Origin: Chitinophagales bacterium
GTDB taxonomy: Bacteria; Bacteroidota; Bacteroidia; Chitinophagales; UBA2359
Length of the DNA: 64,000 nt
NCBI GenBank assembly: GCA_020636475.1
Contig: JACJXU010000001.1
Coordinates: 682,001-746,000 of the forward strand
Direction of reading: 5' to 3'
The position numbers and the translations under genes were made by a program. The notes beneath the pieces were generated by a model, which did no database searches, was not told where the DNA came from, and worked only from the letters and a program-made list of their open reading frames with translations. This document shows positions 61,822 through 64,000 of this stretch, in pieces. The first letter of the stretch is position 1; each line of letters starts with the position of its first letter.

Positions 61822-63102
61822 ATGGGAAATATAGTAGTACAAGCAGAAAACGTTTCAAAAAAATATAAAATAGGTCGCTTAAACGCCGACACCTTAAAAG
61901 ATAGTATAAAACACAAATGGAATCGGTTGTTTAGAGATGATGAAGAGCATTTTGCCACACACGAAGAAGATTTTTGGGCATTGCGCAACATTAATTTTGA
62001 AGTAGAACGAGGCGATATAATGGGCATAATAGGCAAAAATGGGGCGGGAAAATCTACTTTATTAAAACTACTTTCGCGTATTACCTCTCCTACGGAGGGA
62101 AAAATAAAAATGAAAGGACGTGTAGCGAGTTTATTGGAAGTGGGGACGGGTTTTCATCCGGAACTTACAGGCAGAGAAAACATTTACTTAAATGCGACCA
62201 TTTTGGGTATGCGCGAGAGCGAAGTACGCAAAATTGAAGACGAGATTATTAGTTTTGCCGAAATTGAAGACCATATTGATACGCCCATCAAACATTATTC
62301 GTCTGGCATGCGGGTGCGTTTAGGATTTTCGGTAGCGGCACACCTCAATCCTGACATTGTTATTCTCGACGAAGTGCTTTCGGTAGGTGATGCCGATTTT
62401 CAGCGCAAAAGTATGGCAAAAATGCGCAGTATTGCCCAAAGCGGCAGAACGGTGTTTTTTGTAAGTCACAGCCTGAACAGTATTCAAAATCTTTGCAACA
62501 AAGCCATTTATTTAAAGCAAGGGCAACTTATAGAAAGTGGCTTGGTGGATGATGTGGTGGATGTTTATAAATCTACTTTTAAAATCAGTACTGATGTGGA
62601 GGTAAAAAATCATATAACATTCAATTTTGACGATGCTCCGGGCAATGAATTAGTGAAATTGCAAAGTGCCTACGTAAAAGCGAAAGACAAAGGCTTGGAC
62701 GACCCTATCAACATGTCGGACGACATAGAGGTGAGTATTAGTTTTTGGAAGTTGGTGGAGGAAGGGAAATTTGATGTAGGGATACAAGTATTTGATATTG
62801 AAAGAGATTTACAAATTCTTGGCAGTAACTCTCATATGTGCGAATTATTAGATGAAATTAAAACTCCGAATAGCAGAATTAACTTCCAAACTATTATTCC
62901 CAAGTTTCAACTCAACGCTTCTTCTTACTACCTGAACATTGTAATATCAGATATGGAAAAAAAGGCTATAATTTTCAACGCATATTGTATAGCTAAATTC
63001 ACCATAGAGAATATAACACATTTTAATAAATATAGATTTCTCACAAAAAGTAGGGGTATTATAAGACCACTATTAAACTGGAATATAAACATTGAAAAAT
63101 GA
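61822..63102 (+). CDS. wzt: Polysaccharide ABC exporter, ATPase with Wzt C-terminal domain
   Basis: 426 residues. ATPase domain: Walker A GKNGAGKSTLLKLLSRI, GRVASLLEVGTGFHPELTGR, signature YSSGMRVRLGFSVAAHL, Walker B DIVILDEVLSVGD, FVSHSLNSIQNLC. The last 140 residues (about 285-426) are a beta-rich Wzt_C-like domain (DDIEVSISFWKLVEEGKFDV, FQTIIPKFQLNASSYYLNIV). Known: in O8/O9a-type systems this domain binds the chain's terminal modification before export. The next gene is a methyltransferase, joined by ATGA, which fits that model. Confidence 0.93.
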   Translation: MGNIVVQAENVSKKYKIGRLNADTLKDSIKHKWNRLFRDDEEHFATHEEDFWALRNINFEVERGDIMGIIGKNGAGKSTLLKLLSRITSPTEGKIKMKGRVASLLEVGTGFHPELTGRENIYLNATILGMRESEVRKIEDEIISFAEIEDHIDTPIKHYSSGMRVRLGFSVAAHLNPDIVILDEVLSVGDADFQRKSMAKMRSIAQSGRTVFFVSHSLNSIQNLCNKAIYLKQGQLIESGLVDDVVDVYKSTFKISTDVEVKNHITFNFDDAPGNELVKLQSAYVKAKDKGLDDPINMSDDIEVSISFWKLVEEGKFDVGIQVFDIERDLQILGSNSHMCELLDEIKTPNSRINFQTIIPKFQLNASSYYLNIVISDMEKKAIIFNAYCIAKFTIENITHFNKYRFLTKSRGIIRPLLNWNINIEK

Positions 63103-63878
63103 TAAAAAAACTAAACTCTTTTTTCAGACAAAAAAATACAAACAATACAACTTCGCCATCAAGAGAATGTTATATATGCAAGAATAAAGTTACCAACTTT
63201 ACAAGTTTTAGAGGCGGCTCTAAGTCCAAATCTACGTATTTGAAGCACTTAAATATAATTGGTAGTGATAGAGATAACTTTGGGTGTCCAAATTGTAATT
63301 GTATAGACAGAGAACGCCACTTATTTATGTTTTTTGATAAAACCAATTTTTGGGATAACATACCTAATAGTAATATTTTACACTTTGCTCCCGAATCTAA
63401 TTTAATGAATAAAATTCATTCCCTTTCGCCCAAAAAATATATAAAAGCTGATTGGCTAATAGAAAATGAAGATTATCAAAAAATTGATGTTACGAATATA
63501 CCTTATGACGACAACACATTTGATAGTGTAATTTGCAATCATGTTTTAGAGCATGTGGAAGATTATAAAATAGGAATGTCCGAAATATACAGAGTTTTAT
63601 CTATTGGTGGCATCGCTATTCTACAAACACCTGTTTCAAGATTGTTAAAAAATAACTTTAGTGATCCAAACATAAATACTAATGAATTGAGGAAATGCTT
63701 TTATGGGCAAGTAGATCACTGTAGAGTATTTAGTGAAGAAACGTTTTTGAATGACTTAAGAAATACAGGATTTCACTTAGAAGTAATTAAGCATGGAGAT
63801 GTATTTTCCGAAGAAGATGCCTACATATATGGAGTGAATAAAAATGAAGATTTCTTTCGTGTAAAAAAACTTAAATGA
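63099..63878 (+). CDS. SAM-dependent methyltransferase with N-terminal Cys cluster
   Basis: 259 residues. N-terminal CYICKNK ... FGCPNCNCIDRERH zinc-ribbon-like cysteines, then a class I methyltransferase core: LHFAPESNLMNKI, YIKADWLIENEDYQKIDVTN, IPYDDNTFDSVICNHVLEHV, YRVLSIGGIAILQTPVSR. Known: such proteins act in cell-surface polysaccharide clusters. Coupled to wzt and to the next gene by ATGA overlaps; capping of an exported chain is an inference. Confidence 0.87.
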   Translation: MIKKLNSFFRQKNTNNTTSPSRECYICKNKVTNFTSFRGGSKSKSTYLKHLNIIGSDRDNFGCPNCNCIDRERHLFMFFDKTNFWDNIPNSNILHFAPESNLMNKIHSLSPKKYIKADWLIENEDYQKIDVTNIPYDDNTFDSVICNHVLEHVEDYKIGMSEIYRVLSIGGIAILQTPVSRLLKNNFSDPNINTNELRKCFYGQVDHCRVFSEETFLNDLRNTGFHLEVIKHGDVFSEEDAYIYGVNKNEDFFRVKKLK

Positions 63879-64000
63879 ACACCAATCCAACCATATTTAT
63901 AGTAAGTTCTGAGAGATCTGGTTCTAATTTGCTGCGTGTACTTCTTGATAATCATTCAAAATTAGAAGCTCCTATTGCAACTCATTTACTGGATTACTTT
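63875..64000 (+). CDS. Sulfotransferase-family protein, 5' part only
   Basis: 42 residues to the window edge: MNTNPTIFIVSSERSGSNLL then RVLLDNHSKLEAPIATHLLD. SSERSGSNLLRVLLDNH is the PAPS 5'-phosphosulfate-binding loop pattern of bacterial sulfotransferases. ATG overlaps the preceding TGA. Too short to assign a substrate. Confidence 0.7.
   Translation, partial: MNTNPTIFIVSSERSGSNLLRVLLDNHSKLEAPIATHLLDYF

Noticed and set aside
1..64000. tRNA genes
   Set aside because: I looked for T-loop sequences of the GGTTCGAxTCC kind on both strands and found none with a convincing cloverleaf; a covariance-model search would settle it.

Overview
The window comes from a Bacteroidota chromosome, probably the Saprospirales/Chitinophagales side of the phylum. 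The evidence is a SusC-like TonB-dependent receptor, proteins with type IX secretion (T9SS) sorting tails of both type A and type B, a porT-like gene next to ubiE, ten SprB-type repeats in one adhesin, promoters of the TAnnTTTG type, almost no Shine-Dalgarno sequences and frequent TTG/GTG starts. No tRNA or rRNA operon was seen. The one recognisable RNA gene is RNase P RNA (45876-46254, minus).

Layout. 1-15 kb: the 5' part of a TonB receptor gene, a giant SprB-repeat adhesin, a DUF937/OmpA protein, a citrulline-hydrolase-like enzyme, an FG-GAP T9SS cargo, phoH and kbl. 15-21.3 kb: an accessory island with a lipoprotein, a winged-helix gene relic split by a MITE-like element, a multi-pass membrane protein, a large SF2 helicase with C-terminal membrane segments and a RibD-like reductase. 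Two 52-bp direct repeats lie just upstream of two of these genes. 21.5-24.3 kb: pabB, porT and ubiE. 24.38-25.36 kb: a nested pair of the same MITE-like element, the inner one carrying three tandem bodies of about 245 bp. 25.4-30.1 kb: a GTG-started lipoprotein whose C-terminus looks like a polymorphic-toxin domain, followed on the same strand by four small unknown genes (candidate immunity genes), a truncated copy of the first of them, and a YdeI-like gene. 30.3-32.9 kb: a DMT transporter, then a second small-protein/lipoprotein pair with gene debris upstream.

33-45.8 kb: core genes, namely an M16 peptidase pair, an SF1 helicase, an MBL hydrolase, rlmN, a histidine kinase, dcd, a WD40 protein, mscL and a sigma-54-type response regulator. 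A TIR-domain gene sits among them. 46-57.7 kb: DUF4920, rhodanese, a LutA-like protein that has lost its cysteines, DUF4197, AI-2E permease, GT2, rsmG, DUF2520, kdsC, a TMTC-like TPR protein and a YfhO protein. 57.7-64 kb: a surface-polysaccharide locus: galE, fcl and gmd on minus, and divergently a Wzm/Wzt ABC exporter, a methyltransferase and the start of a sulfotransferase-like gene, the last three joined by ATGA overlaps.

The strongest novel signals are (1) the MITE-like element, whose mobility can be read directly: imperfect terminal repeats starting TACC, a 3-bp TAA duplication, one insertion splitting a gene whose frame can be rebuilt and one nested in another copy; (2) the lipoprotein toxin/immunity array; and (3) the membrane-segment helicase island.
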